Assembly (NCBI GenBank): GCA_002712305.1
Contig: PATE01000087.1
Coordinates: 24,066-60,860 of the forward strand
Reading direction: 5' to 3'
Origin: Gemmatimonadota bacterium
GTDB taxonomy: Bacteria > Latescibacterota > UBA2968 > UBA8231
DNA length: 36,795 nt
Part shown: piece after piece, positions 9,022-19,035 of the stretch
Layout: each line of letters begins with the position of its first letter
How positions within the stretch are numbered: the stretch's first letter is position 1
Notes under the pieces: generated by a model
The model's database searches: none
The model's input: only the letters and a program-made list of their open reading frames with translations
Told to the model about the DNA's origin: nothing
Translations under genes and position numbers: made by a program

Positions 9022-9945
9022 GCTCACCTTGGCGGCAAATCGTTCGATCACCATCACGACACCAAAGGCGATCACCACCAGTCCGATCGTCAACCACGTT
9101 TCGGAATCATAGTTGTCCGGCATTACGCACAGGTAGTGGTCCAGATCGCCCTCGATGGGCAACCGAAAGGGCCAGACCTTGCGAAGCGACCCCGCCATCA
9201 GACCTGTGAGGAAAGCCATGGTCGGCGTGTGATGTCGTGCCAGAAGGCGCTTGAGGACGCGTGAGAAACAGAGGATACCGGCGAGGAAGCCGATCCCGAA
9301 GAATCCGATCACGGTCAGTTCGCGCTCGTGGATGGCGGTCAGGACCTGTGTGTACTTGCCCATGAGCACAAGCAGGAACGAACCTGAGATCCCCGGCAGA
9401 ATCATGGCGATGCTGGCGATGATACCGGCGCCGACGAACTTGTAGAACTGGGTCCCCGTCTCTACGGGCACCAGGATGGTTACGCCATATCCGATGCCAG
9501 CCCCGACGGCAGCCAGGACGGCCGTCGCCAGAGACCACCCATCGATGTGGCGGGCGACGACGAGAACACTGGCGAGAATGAGACCGGTGAGGGCCCCCCA
9601 CACAGGCTCGGGGTGATGCTCGAGCAGGTAGGTGATCCCCTTTGCCAGAGACAACACGGCGGCGAAGATGCCCGCCAGCAATGGCACGAGGAAGGAGGCA
9701 TTGAGCTGCTGAAGAACGGCGGCAAAGCGGCCCCGTACCGTGTCACCGATAATGCGCGGATGGACACCGGCGATAGTGGCCACCAGTTCGTCGTAGATCC
9801 CGGTGATCAGGGCCATGGTTCCCCCTGACACGCCGGGAATCACATCGGCCGTCCCCATGCCGATGCCGCGGACGAACAGACCCAGTGCCCGCTGGCGGGC
9901 ACGCTGCCACTGGGCGGCGATCGAAAGGGGCGGGGCCTGCGTCAT
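9001..9945 (-). CDS. DUF368 membrane protein, PopT-like polyprenyl-phosphate transporter
   Basis: This is a polytopic membrane protein of 314 residues. The N-terminal signature IGMGTADVIPGVSGGTMALI (about 27-46) and the second one, MILPGISGSFLLVLMGKY, are the two repeated PGxSG elements of the DUF368 family. Members of this family (PopT) have been shown to recycle undecaprenyl phosphate across the membrane for cell-wall synthesis; that this protein does so is inferred. Length and helix content are normal. The ATG at 9945 lies 43 bases after the mutY stop on the same strand, so it may be the last gene of the PhyH-P1-P1-MutY transcript. Confidence 0.88.
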   Translation of the reverse strand: MTQAPPLSIAAQWQRARQRALGLFVRGIGMGTADVIPGVSGGTMALITGIYDELVATIAGVHPRIIGDTVRGRFAAVLQQLNASFLVPLLAGIFAAVLSLAKGITYLLEHHPEPVWGALTGLILASVLVVARHIDGWSLATAVLAAVGAGIGYGVTILVPVETGTQFYKFVGAGIIASIAMILPGISGSFLLVLMGKYTQVLTAIHERELTVIGFFGIGFLAGILCFSRVLKRLLARHHTPTMAFLTGLMAGSLRKVWPFRLPIEGDLDHYLCVMPDNYDSETWLTIGLVVIAFGVVMVIERFAAKVSDDSSQR

Positions 9946-9988
9946 CGGGAGTCTGCTCCGGGCGTCGGGTCGGGGGTATCAAGCTGAA

Positions 9989-11181
<1,193 letters not shown>

Positions 11182-11185
<4 letters not shown>

Positions 11186-12204
11186 CCGGCAGATCGCTGC
11201 AACTGGCGAATACGTGCCGGCCAGTCGTCTGTCGGCAGGGGTCTGCCCGTGACCGGATGGGACGAGGCCGCCAGGATCGCATTGAGGACGCCCTCTTCAA
11301 CCGCTTCGGCGGCGGCGGCAAAGAGTGGCGGCAGATCCTGTTCCACCACGCCACCTGCATCGATCGTCCCCGTCGTGGGATCGATGTCGTCGATGGGTGC
11401 CGTCGTCGACAGTGTCCAGGCTGTAGCAGCATGGGTGAGTTCGTCGAGAAGGCCGACACGGGCCAGACCGAAGGCGGCCCGTCCAGAGACGCGATTCAAC
11501 TGCAGGGGAAGAAGCGGTGCGTCGGTGACCAGGACGGCGATCACGGAGCGCAGACGAGAGCGCTCGACGGATGGCAGCGACAGACCAAGTCGATGTCCAT
11601 CCACGCTGAGTCGCCGTGCTTCACCCCCGTTGACGGCAATGAGTGTGCCCACTGTGAAGGGTCCCACACGACGAGAAGCTGTGCCGATGCCGGCAGCACA
11701 TCCGAACCCCAGCAGAGATCGGCCAATCCCCACCTGGCCTTCCTCCGCCGCGTCTCTGGCCACGTCGGTCACTGCGCGCTCCACCAGATCGTCGTCGATG
11801 GCCTCGCGGATCGCCGACCCGGGTACCCCGACACCTGGTAAAGACAACACGGCCGGCGGCCAACCACGGTCTTCGGATAGCCCACCATCGATTCGCAGGC
11901 CCCGCTGAATCAGCGCATCGTAAACGCGCCCGACCGCGGCGGCAGGTGCCAGCACGATGGGCGTCGACAGAGCGCCGAAATCCTCGGCCAGCCCAAGACC
12001 CGTTGCATCGTCTCCGCCGTCGAGAGCCCATCGACCCACATAGGTTCGATGTGGATCGTCGACATCGAAGGGATTGATCGCCGTCAGGCCGACACCTGCG
12101 AGGGTCGCTGCGTGTCCGACGCTGACACCCCGCACATCGGTGATGGCGTTGGCCGACCCCGTGGCCAGGTTGCCCACGGTGAGATCGAGATCACGCAGCC
12201 GCAT
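11182..12204 (-). CDS. P1-family peptidase (DmpA/BapA-like), no signal peptide
   Basis: Family P1 (DmpA, beta-aminopeptidases) are self-cleaving N-terminal-nucleophile-like hydrolases that remove N-terminal, D- or beta-amino acids. The N-terminal signature NAITDVRGVSVGHA (about 19-32) and the element RSVIAVLVTDAPLLPLQL are characteristic. Ser220 in that element is the likely nucleophile exposed by self-cleavage before it. The usual central GGGTGM motif is altered here (GIGRSLLGFGCAAGIGTASR), so activity or specificity may differ from the neighbour. At 340 residues it is of normal length and probably cytoplasmic. Its ATG overlaps the upstream P1 stop as TAATG, and its own stop overlaps mutY. 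Confidence 0.85.
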
Positions 12205-13469
12205 TAGAGTCGTCCGTGGGAGCGCATGATATCGAGCATACGATCCAGGGGCAGGGCATGAATCCTGTTGCCATCGCGGCCAACCATCGTCGTGGCCATG
12301 GTCAACGAATTGAGGATGGCCTCCTGCGTCGACTCGACGACGCCCTGATAGAGGCGGGACAGATGCCGCATGTGGAGTGCCCGCGTCTGCCCAGACTCAT
12401 CATTCGGAGCTGTGGAGAAGGCCAGCAGCAGGTCGCCACTTCCATGGGCCGCCACGGTTCCTGTTCGAGCGGCTCCGAGGGCCGCGCGTCGACAGAGTCG
12501 GTGCAGATGTGTGGGCAACAGAGGTGCATCGGTGGCCACCACCACCAGCAGAGAGTTGCCCGGTACCGATGTCGGCACGGCTGAGACGTCGACAGAGTCG
12601 GGCATCAGATCGTCGATCTGTTCGCCCACCGGCACGCCGTCCACGCGCAATTCGGAACGCCGGCCGACGTTCGCCTGCACGAGGACCCCCACCTGATAGG
12701 GCGTCGATGCCGCCTCTACCTGGCGCGAAGAGGTGCCGATTCCCGCCTTGAAGGCAAAGGCGCGCATCCCGGTACCACCGCCGACGCAGCCCTCGACGAC
12801 GGGCCCGGAGGCGGCCGTGTTGAGAGCCTCGGCCACTTCTGCGGGGCCGATGTGACGACCACCGGTGTCGTGCAGCGTGTTGGCCCACGTCTCCCCCACG
12901 ACCGGCGCCGAGATGGGCATCCGGTCGAGGCAGAGGGGATCACGTGAGAGCATCCATTCCAGCGCGCCGTCATAGACCGACCCGACGGATCCCGTATCGG
13001 TGAGCAGGATCGGAGCTGCGAGTTGCCCGGTACGTCGAATCGGTCCGGTACCGGTGAGTTCGCCATTCCCATTGAGGATCCAGTCCGCCGCGGCGACCGG
13101 TTCACGCCAGTGGTCGGTTGAGCGTGGCAGAATCGCCGTCACCCCACTGCGCACCGGTCCGTCGCCGACCACGAGGGGACCTTCGCCGAGAATGCGTGTC
13201 GCGTGGCCCACGTGAACACCAGCCACATCGGTGATCGCGTTGTGAGGGCCCGTGGGCAATTGGCCTATGGTGATTCCGAGCTGCCGCAGTCGCTGGCGAG
13301 GTATGCTCCCTCCCGACGGGGAAGCCACAGCGGAAAGACATGATGTGGACAGACTTGAGAGGGCCAGCGAGCCGACACCGACGCCGAGGAATCGCCGGCG
13401 GCTGAGTCCGCCATGGACGCTGCGGGGTTGGTTTGGCCCTGGTGCCGGTCCATCGCCACCGCCTGGCAT
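12204..13469 (-). CDS. Tat-exported P1-family peptidase (DmpA-like), possible lipoprotein
   Basis: This is a paralogue of the next P1 gene but carries an export signal: twin-arginine SRRRFLG (23-29), a hydrophobic stretch and LSTSC with Cys44 as a possible lipobox. P1 hallmarks are NAITDVAGVHVGHA (77-90), VGGGTGMRAFAFKAGIGTSS (229-248) and NSLLVVVATDAPLLPTHL with Ser306 as the expected nucleophile. Tat export suits a protein that folds and self-processes before crossing the membrane. I place the start at ATG 13469 (421 residues) because it overlaps the PhyH stop as TGATG and keeps the whole Tat signal; a longer reading from 13544 would only duplicate PhyH coding sequence. No lesion is seen. 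Confidence 0.87.
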   Translation of the reverse strand: MPGGGDGPAPGPNQPRSVHGGLSRRRFLGVGVGSLALSSLSTSCLSAVASPSGGSIPRQRLRQLGITIGQLPTGPHNAITDVAGVHVGHATRILGEGPLVVGDGPVRSGVTAILPRSTDHWREPVAAADWILNGNGELTGTGPIRRTGQLAAPILLTDTGSVGSVYDGALEWMLSRDPLCLDRMPISAPVVGETWANTLHDTGGRHIGPAEVAEALNTAASGPVVEGCVGGGTGMRAFAFKAGIGTSSRQVEAASTPYQVGVLVQANVGRRSELRVDGVPVGEQIDDLMPDSVDVSAVPTSVPGNSLLVVVATDAPLLPTHLHRLCRRAALGAARTGTVAAHGSGDLLLAFSTAPNDESGQTRALHMRHLSRLYQGVVESTQEAILNSLTMATTMVGRDGNRIHALPLDRMLDIMRSHGRL

Positions 13470-14341
13470 CAGGCCTCTTGGCTCTCGATCAGCGCCTTGC
13501 ACTGACGCAGACCGATGTCGGCCCGATCTTCGAGTCCCTGCCACGCATAAGGATCTTCGCCGTGGACCATGATGATGTCCCGGTAGTCAGCGCGGGCTGC
13601 GGTCTCTCCCTCGCGCGTCTGCCAAGGCAGGCGGGACCATGCGTTCATGTAGTGGTTCACAAGGACACGCCGATAGGTCTGACTGCGATTCTTCCGTGAC
13701 CGGTGCAGCAAGTAGCCGTTGAAGAACACCACGTCACCGGCCTTCACCACCACGGGGACTTCTCCACTGTCATCGAATCCATAGGACTCGGCTGCCTTAT
13801 CGAACTCCTCCGGATTCTCGTGGACGCGCTGTTCGTACAACACGCCCTTGTTCGACCCGGGCAGCACATAGAGGCAGCCATTCTCGACGGTGGCGTCGTC
13901 GAGTGCGATCCAGGCACCCGTAAGAGACTGATCTCGCGTGGGGATGTAGATCTCGTCCTGATGCCAGGCCTGGCCTTGAAAACCGGGTGGCTTGATAAAG
14001 AGCATGGACTGCATGCATTTCACATCGGGGCCGATGAGACGCGACAGAACGCGAGCGACACCCTCATGACAGACCCCGGATTCCCTCATGAGGGGGCTGA
14101 TCTTGTGGGGAAAGTGGATACACAGAAAGTTGCGAAGTGCTTCGTCATCACTGGTGGTGGATGGCATCGTCTCGAGCTTGTCGTGCGGATATCCACCTCG
14201 GCAGATGTGCAGGGCGTCAGCCCGCAGTGACTCTACCTCGGCGTCAGAAACCAGTCCGGGAACCACGAGGAATCCCTGGTCATGATAACTCTCCACGTCG
14301 GCATCTGTGATCGGAGATTCAGTTGTGAGGTCGCTCATCAT
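13469..14341 (-). CDS. Phytanoyl-CoA dioxygenase (PhyH) family protein 1
   Basis: This is a putative Fe(II)/2-oxoglutarate-dependent oxygenase of the PhyH family with unknown substrate. Counting from ATG 14341, the iron triad is His127-x-Asp129 (AWHQDEIYIP) and His213 (GYLLHRSRKN), and an Arg about 10-12 residues later fits the 2-oxoglutarate carboxylate. The double-stranded beta-helix element ENGCLYVLPGSN is typical. The start is ATG 14341 or 14338 (ATGATG); an upstream in-frame ATG at 14410 would run into the dehydrogenase gene. It is the first gene of a coupled cluster, its stop overlapping the Tat-P1 start. The 31-base gap from the dehydrogenase may join it to that transcript. Confidence 0.9.
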   Translation of the reverse strand: MMSDLTTESPITDADVESYHDQGFLVVPGLVSDAEVESLRADALHICRGGYPHDKLETMPSTTSDDEALRNFLCIHFPHKISPLMRESGVCHEGVARVLSRLIGPDVKCMQSMLFIKPPGFQGQAWHQDEIYIPTRDQSLTGAWIALDDATVENGCLYVLPGSNKGVLYEQRVHENPEEFDKAAESYGFDDSGEVPVVVKAGDVVFFNGYLLHRSRKNRSQTYRRVLVNHYMNAWSRLPWQTREGETAARADYRDIIMVHGEDPYAWQGLEDRADIGLRQCKALIESQEA

Positions 14342-14372
14342 CGTCTTCTCGTTGAAGGTGATTCTAGGTGAT

Positions 14373-15452
14373 TCAGTTACACGCGGCGGCGATGGCTTGA
14401 CCCAGTTCATGGGTCTTCATCGTTCCTCCTATATCTGGTGTGGCGGCCTTCTTGTCGGCCAATACAAGGCGAACAGCGTCTTCGATTCGTGCGGCAGCGG
14501 CCAGTGCTTCTTCATCGTCATGGCGATGACCAAGCCAGCGCCACATCATCGCTGCGGAAAGGATCGTGCCTACGGGGTTGGCCACTCCCTGACCGGCGAT
14601 ATCGGGGGCCGTCCCGTGGACAGGCTGAAAGACGGCGGCATCCTCGCCGATGTCACCTGAAGGGGCCATACCCAGGCCCCCCACCAGACCGGCTGCAAGA
14701 TCGGACAGGATATCGCCGAACATGTTTTCCGCCACGAGCACATCGTAGGTCTGCGGCTGTCGCACGAGATAGAGCGCCATGGCGTCGACGTAGGCGTGAT
14801 CTGCTGTGATGGCGGGATAACCCGTACCCACCTCGTCGAAGATCTGACGAAAGAACGCCATGGAGCGAAAGATATTGGCTTTGTCGACGCAGGTGACGCG
14901 GCCCGGTGGGTTCCCGGATCGCGCACCGGATCTCTGCTGGGCGAGTTCGAAGGCGTAGCGAACGATTCGCTCGGTACCTGTGCGCGTGATGACCATGCTG
15001 TCCACAGCCATCTCCCCTCGCAGCTGAATACCACCATTCATCGAAGCGAAGAGACCTTCCACGTTCTCACGCAGCAGCACGAAGTCGATGTCCCCCGGAC
15101 CATAACCCTTCAAAGGACAGTGATCGGCCGTGTAGAGATAGATCGGACGCAAGCCGGCGTACAGATCGAGCAGGAATCTCAGGTCGACCTGGGGCCGCAT
15201 TTCGGTACCGTCAGGCCAGCGCACATCCGGAAGCCCCATCGCACCGAGCAGAACTGCATCCGCTTGCCGGCAGGCCTCCACCGACGCTTCGGGCAGGGGA
15301 TCGCCCGTCTCCTTGTAGCAGTCGGCACCGGAGGGGTGCTCACTGAAACTCAGGACCGGCCCCCCTGCGGCATCGAGAACCCGCAATGCTTCATCGACAA
15401 CATCCGGGCCAATGCCGTCTCCTTTGAGCACGGCGATCTGGTAACTCGACAT
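14373..15452 (-). CDS. Isocitrate/isopropylmalate dehydrogenase family enzyme
   Basis: This NAD(P)-dependent beta-decarboxylating dehydrogenase oxidises a 2-hydroxy acid such as 3-isopropylmalate, isocitrate or tartrate. Seen are the N-terminal [22 protein letters not shown], the catalytic Lys region [10 protein letters not shown], the metal-binding [20 protein letters not shown] and the nucleotide-binding [17 protein letters not shown]. The substrate loop ([21 protein letters not shown]) resembles LeuB/tartrate dehydrogenase-type proteins, but I cannot fix the substrate; leu genes are not adjacent. I chose ATG 15452 (359 residues), where the family's [15 protein letters not shown] begins; an upstream extension to 15656 has no family resemblance. 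A gap of 190 bases separates it from the divergent unknown gene, leaving room for two promoters. Confidence 0.88.
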   Translation of the reverse strand: MSSYQIAVLKGDGIGPDVVDEALRVLDAAGGPVLSFSEHPSGADCYKETGDPLPEASVEACRQADAVLLGAMGLPDVRWPDGTEMRPQVDLRFLLDLYAGLRPIYLYTADHCPLKGYGPGDIDFVLLRENVEGLFASMNGGIQLRGEMAVDSMVITRTGTERIVRYAFELAQQRSGARSGNPPGRVTCVDKANIFRSMAFFRQIFDEVGTGYPAITADHAYVDAMALYLVRQPQTYDVLVAENMFGDILSDLAAGLVGGLGMAPSGDIGEDAAVFQPVHGTAPDIAGQGVANPVGTILSAAMMWRWLGHRHDDEEALAAAARIEDAVRLVLADKKAATPDIGGTMKTHELGQAIAAACN

Positions 15453-15642
15453 AGAGGGCTGGTTTCTCTCTAGAAGTTCAGATGGCAGTCCGCGGAAGCA
15501 ACGGTAGGGGCGCTCTTCGGTATCGTCAACGCGCCGATACAGGTCTTGTGATTCGCTGATTTGCATAGGACATTGTTCATACCTGTTGGCACGATGACGA
15601 CTGCCCCTGACCAGCAGAGAGCCCCGACCAGCGAAAGAGCGC

Positions 15643-16236
15643 ATGACGTCAAACACGATACAGCCTTGGGGGATCTGCCTCGACGCGTTCTACGCATCCG
15701 TGAACGGTCGCCCGGCACAGGAGGTCGAGCGGGCACTGAACGAGTTCTTCACGCGGGGCATCGTCGGCGTGATCACGCGACAGAAACGCAAGTATCTGGT
15801 GAACTATCCTGCCCGTGAGAAGGTGTTCTTGCAGTTGATCAGCGGTCTTCGTGCCCTGTTTCGCTACGTCATGCGCCAAGACAATCTCGGACGAAGCGTG
15901 GAGGATATGGAGAATCAGCTACAGGAGCAGGTGGACTCACTGGAACAGAGGGACGCCTTCGTCGACATCGGTGGCGTTGCAGGGAATACGGAGATGGAGT
16001 TCATTCTCGCACAGGTCATCCCCCAACCGCGGGACGAAGGCTTCGACTTTGCCCACCGCAGTGCGCACCTCGACATTCGGCCCGTGAACGGACTGGGTGC
16101 CGAAATGGTGTCACGAGACGCCGATGGCGGCCAGATGGCGGCGACGGTCACCACGGCCGAACTGGGCGCCCTTCGGTTCCACGTCGATGGCAGCCGAGTC
16201 GTGTGGGATCCCAGCGAGGCTGCTACGTACGCCTGA
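15643..16236 (+). CDS. Hypothetical protein, 197 residues
   Basis: I do not recognise this protein. The first 85 residues look globular and mixed (WGICLDAFYASVNGRPAQEV, then an Arg/Lys-rich strand ITRQKRKYLVNYPAREKVF). A short charged helix with possible coiled coil follows (SVEDMENQLQEQVDSLEQRD), then a beta-rich C-terminus with repeated short strands (MEFILAQVI, AHLDIRPV, GQMAATVTTAEL, LRFHVDGSRVVWD). There is no signal peptide or membrane helix. It is the first gene of the plus-strand run leading to rsmD, 99 bases downstream, and is divergent from the dehydrogenase. Codon use resembles its neighbours, so it is probably a real gene. Confidence 0.6.
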   Translation: MTSNTIQPWGICLDAFYASVNGRPAQEVERALNEFFTRGIVGVITRQKRKYLVNYPAREKVFLQLISGLRALFRYVMRQDNLGRSVEDMENQLQEQVDSLEQRDAFVDIGGVAGNTEMEFILAQVIPQPRDEGFDFAHRSAHLDIRPVNGLGAEMVSRDADGGQMAATVTTAELGALRFHVDGSRVVWDPSEAATYA

Positions 16237-16335
16237 GCTTCGTCGTAACTGGGTCCCGGGACGGAACGTGTCCAGGGCCGAAACGGGAAGGGGGCGACGT
16301 GACAACACGACCCCAAACCCTGTGCCGGATGCCTC

Positions 16336-17004
16336 GTGCGGATCACCACCGGTCGCCTGCGCGGCCGCACCCTTCCGTTCTCTCATCGACGACACGGCGA
16401 TATCCGCGTCACGTCGAGTCGTCTCAAAGAGGCCGTCTTTGCACGCCTCGGCCCCCTCGACGGACTGCGTTGGCTCGATCTATGCGCCGGTACTGGCCAG
16501 GTCGGCTTGGAAGCCTACAGCCGTGGTGCCGAGGTAGTCTCCGTCGAACCCGATCGACGCCGTGCATCGAGTCTGAAATCTCTGCTGGCGGAATGGCGGA
16601 TTGGTGACGGCATCGATCTGCGCGCCAGGCGTGCGGAAGGCGTGCTCAAGGAACTGTCCGACCAAGGCGCTTCTTTCGACTTCATCTACGTTGACCCTCC
16701 CTACCACGCCACCCGCGGCGGACGACACTTGTGTGCAGCCCTGCTGGAGGATGTTGCCGCCAGTGGCATCCTGACGGAGGGTGGTCTTGTTCTTGTGCAG
16801 CACGATCGGCGGCAGCCGTTGCCAGAAAGCCATCCACCGCTGCACCGACAGGACGAACGGCTCTACGGAGACTCACTGCTGAGCGTCTACGCACTGGTCG
16901 ACGGGCCCCAGGCCGACGGAGCCATGGCCGACGAGGCCCTGGACGATGAGACCCCGGAAGATGTAGAAGATGAGTCCCATCGCGACGGAGCTTCTGGCGG
17001 TTGA
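16336..17004 (+). CDS. rsmD: 16S rRNA (guanine966-N2)-methyltransferase RsmD
   Basis: RsmD methylates N2 of G966 in 16S rRNA during 30S assembly. The start MRITTGRLRGRTL and the following TSSRLKEAVFARLG match the RsmD opening. The SAM-binding motif I is LDLCAGTGQVGLEA and the catalytic motif is VDPPYHATRGG, a DPPY-type N-methyltransferase signature. GTG at 16336 is chosen since it yields the canonical N-terminus. At 222 residues it is about 35 longer than typical because of an acidic C-terminal tail (DGAMADEALDDETPEDVEDE) without known function. PhyH 2 begins 33 bases after the stop. Confidence 0.93.
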   Translation: MRITTGRLRGRTLPFSHRRHGDIRVTSSRLKEAVFARLGPLDGLRWLDLCAGTGQVGLEAYSRGAEVVSVEPDRRRASSLKSLLAEWRIGDGIDLRARRAEGVLKELSDQGASFDFIYVDPPYHATRGGRHLCAALLEDVAASGILTEGGLVLVQHDRRQPLPESHPPLHRQDERLYGDSLLSVYALVDGPQADGAMADEALDDETPEDVEDESHRDGASGG

Positions 17005-17037
17005 CCCTCCTGGGACCACCGCCTAAGGTTGCCGGCC

Positions 17038-17892
17038 ATGGAGTTTACGCCCCTGACAGCCGACCAGCGTTTGGCCTTCGATCGCGACGGATACCTCGTG
17101 ATCAAGGGGGCCCTGCCTCCCGAAATGGTCGAGCGCACGCGAACCGCAGCCGACCGCCTCTATCAAGCGGGCCTCGCGTCAACGGGTCTGGATCCGGCGG
17201 GCTACTGGTATCTGCGCAACTGCCTGCCTACAGACGATGTCTTCCTCGAGTTGCTCGACTGGCCGACGACGGTGCCGCTGATCGCGCAGCTGCTCAATCA
17301 CAACATCCAGATGATCACCTCCCACCTGGTCGTTCGTCCTCCCTGCCCGGAGGGAACGGGGCACGACTTCTTTCAGGCTGGCTGGCACCGGGATGGCGGC
17401 ACTGCCTTCTTCGATCTGGGTGAAGCTCAGCCACGCATGTTCATCAAGGTTGCCTACTGGCTCACCGACCTGAGCGAACCCGGTCGGGGTTCAATCCGCC
17501 TCTTGCGGGGTAGCAATGACACGTCCGTGTCGGCGCCCAGCGATGGAGACGAAGAGAATCTCGAGATACGGGCACAACCGGGAGATGCCGTGCTGTTCGA
17601 GAATCGAACGCTGCACGCAGTGGGCCCGAATCTATCGGGCGTGACCCGCATGAGTGTGTTCTTTGGATATGGCTATCGATGGCTGCGACCGATGGACTAT
17701 CTGGCCCAACCGCAGGACTTGCTCGATCGGTGTGATCCGATTCGTCGACAGCTTCTCGGTGACTGTACGGACGCTATGGGATACCAGATCCCACAGGCCG
17801 ATGACGTCCCGCTGAAGCCCTGGTTGGCCGATCACATCGGGAAGGCGTCGACGATCGACGAACTACCCGGTAGGTTCTTCGGCACCCGCTGA
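17038..17892 (+). CDS. Phytanoyl-CoA dioxygenase (PhyH) family protein 2
   Basis: This is a putative non-haem Fe(II)/2-oxoglutarate oxygenase. Counted from ATG 17038 (284 residues), the iron ligands are His117-x-Asp119 (GWHRDGG) and His193 (RTLHAVGPN), and Arg205 (SGVTRMSVFF) is placed to bind 2-oxoglutarate. RGSIRLLRGSN corresponds to the conserved NGxLxxxPGSH element, less well conserved here. An in-frame TTG at 17029 would add only three residues, so the ATG is preferred. The gene is distant in sequence from PhyH 1 and 3 and sits before the enolase-superfamily gene, 43 bases away, suggesting one catabolic or biosynthetic unit. The substrate is unknown. Confidence 0.88.
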   Translation: MEFTPLTADQRLAFDRDGYLVIKGALPPEMVERTRTAADRLYQAGLASTGLDPAGYWYLRNCLPTDDVFLELLDWPTTVPLIAQLLNHNIQMITSHLVVRPPCPEGTGHDFFQAGWHRDGGTAFFDLGEAQPRMFIKVAYWLTDLSEPGRGSIRLLRGSNDTSVSAPSDGDEENLEIRAQPGDAVLFENRTLHAVGPNLSGVTRMSVFFGYGYRWLRPMDYLAQPQDLLDRCDPIRRQLLGDCTDAMGYQIPQADDVPLKPWLADHIGKASTIDELPGRFFGTR

Positions 17893-17935
17893 CCTGCAAA
17901 CCTCTCACCCACCAACGACACCGGACCACAACATC

Positions 17936-19027
17936 GTGAAGATCACTGCGCTTCGTGCGACCCCTGTTCGTATTCCCCGCCCTACAGCATTCACCAGCAG
18001 CCTCGGCACCCATGCGGCCACAGAAAATGCCGTCATCGAGATTGAGACCGACTCCGGATTGGTTGGAATCGGCGAGTCCTCGAGCATCTGGGACCGCATG
18101 GGCGTTGGCTGTGCCGACGACATCAACGGCCTGCTCGCCGGGCTGCTCGTGGGTCGCGACGCAGCACGCATTCGTGAACTGACCGACCTGATGGACGCCC
18201 ACCTCGATCGCGCCCAGCCCGCCAAGGCCGGCATCGAGATGGCTCTTTGGGACCTGCTGGGCAAGAGTGTAGACGCTCCCGTCTACCAGCTTCTTGGCGG
18301 CGCCGTGCGAGACAAGGTCGAATTGTCCCGCTCGTTGTCCATGGGCACCGTCGAGCAGGTCATGGAACAGGCCAAGCGTCTCGTGGGTGAGGGTTACCGC
18401 ACACTGAAGATGAAGGTTGGCCGCGATCCGGCCAGCGATGCGGCCAACCTGGAATCGTTGCGCAGTCGTTATCCGGAACTGAAGCTGCGCGTCGATGCGA
18501 ACATGGGCTGGCGCAATCCGAAGGAGGCTGTCCGGCACATCCACGACCTGGAGGCCTTCGGCATCGAAATGGTGGAGCAACCTCTGCACGGCAGCGACCT
18601 GGAAGGACTTCGTTTCGTGCGCGAACACGTAGAAGTGCCCATCATGGCTGATGAAAGTGTCTGGACCCCGTCTGACGCCATGGCCTGCGTCCGAGCCGGT
18701 GCCGTCGATGTGTTCAACGTCTATGTCGCCGAAGCCGGTGGGATCGGGCCCGCGGCCAGGATATTCGGCATCGCTGATGCGGCGCGACTGACGTGTATCA
18801 TCGGCAGCATGCCTGAGTTTGGCATCGGTACCTCCGCCCAGGCCCATCTGGCCTTTGCCATGCCAAACATCGGCTACGGCAGTGACGTGAATGGCTTCGT
18901 CTATCACCAGGACGATGTGGTCGACCACAGTCTTCGCATCGAAGACGGTCACCTTCTGCCACCGACTGGGCCAGGCCTCGGTGTGCAGCTCGACGCAGAA
19001 CGCCTTGCCCGCTACCGGATGGACTGA
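17936..19027 (+). CDS. Enolase-superfamily enzyme (mandelate racemase/muconate lactonizing type)
   Basis: Enolase-superfamily enzymes abstract a proton next to a carboxylate to racemise, dehydrate or cycloisomerise acids. The alpha/beta-barrel shows the KxK motif (LKMKVG, Lys158 and Lys160) and the three metal ligands Asp187 (RVDANMGW), Glu214 (VEQP) and Asp239 (ADES). GSMPEFGIGTSAQAHLA near residue 290 is typical of the muconate-lactonizing branch. In that branch a second Lys is expected near residue 263, where I read NVYVAEAGG with Tyr263, so the catalytic pair looks incomplete. Length (363) is normal, and the GTG start gives the standard MKI N-terminus. It is followed 8 bases later by the HisA-like gene. 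Confidence 0.87.
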   Translation: MKITALRATPVRIPRPTAFTSSLGTHAATENAVIEIETDSGLVGIGESSSIWDRMGVGCADDINGLLAGLLVGRDAARIRELTDLMDAHLDRAQPAKAGIEMALWDLLGKSVDAPVYQLLGGAVRDKVELSRSLSMGTVEQVMEQAKRLVGEGYRTLKMKVGRDPASDAANLESLRSRYPELKLRVDANMGWRNPKEAVRHIHDLEAFGIEMVEQPLHGSDLEGLRFVREHVEVPIMADESVWTPSDAMACVRAGAVDVFNVYVAEAGGIGPAARIFGIADAARLTCIIGSMPEFGIGTSAQAHLAFAMPNIGYGSDVNGFVYHQDDVVDHSLRIEDGHLLPPTGPGLGVQLDAERLARYRMD

Positions 19028-19035
19028 GCGGCCCC

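Noticed and set aside
13470-13544. N-terminal extension of the Tat-P1 peptidase
   Set aside because: The extra codons lie inside the PhyH gene in another frame; the TGATG-coupled ATG at 13469 already gives the full Tat signal.
15453-15656. 68-residue N-terminal extension of the dehydrogenase
   Set aside because: It does not resemble the family, and the canonical N-terminus starts at ATG 15452.
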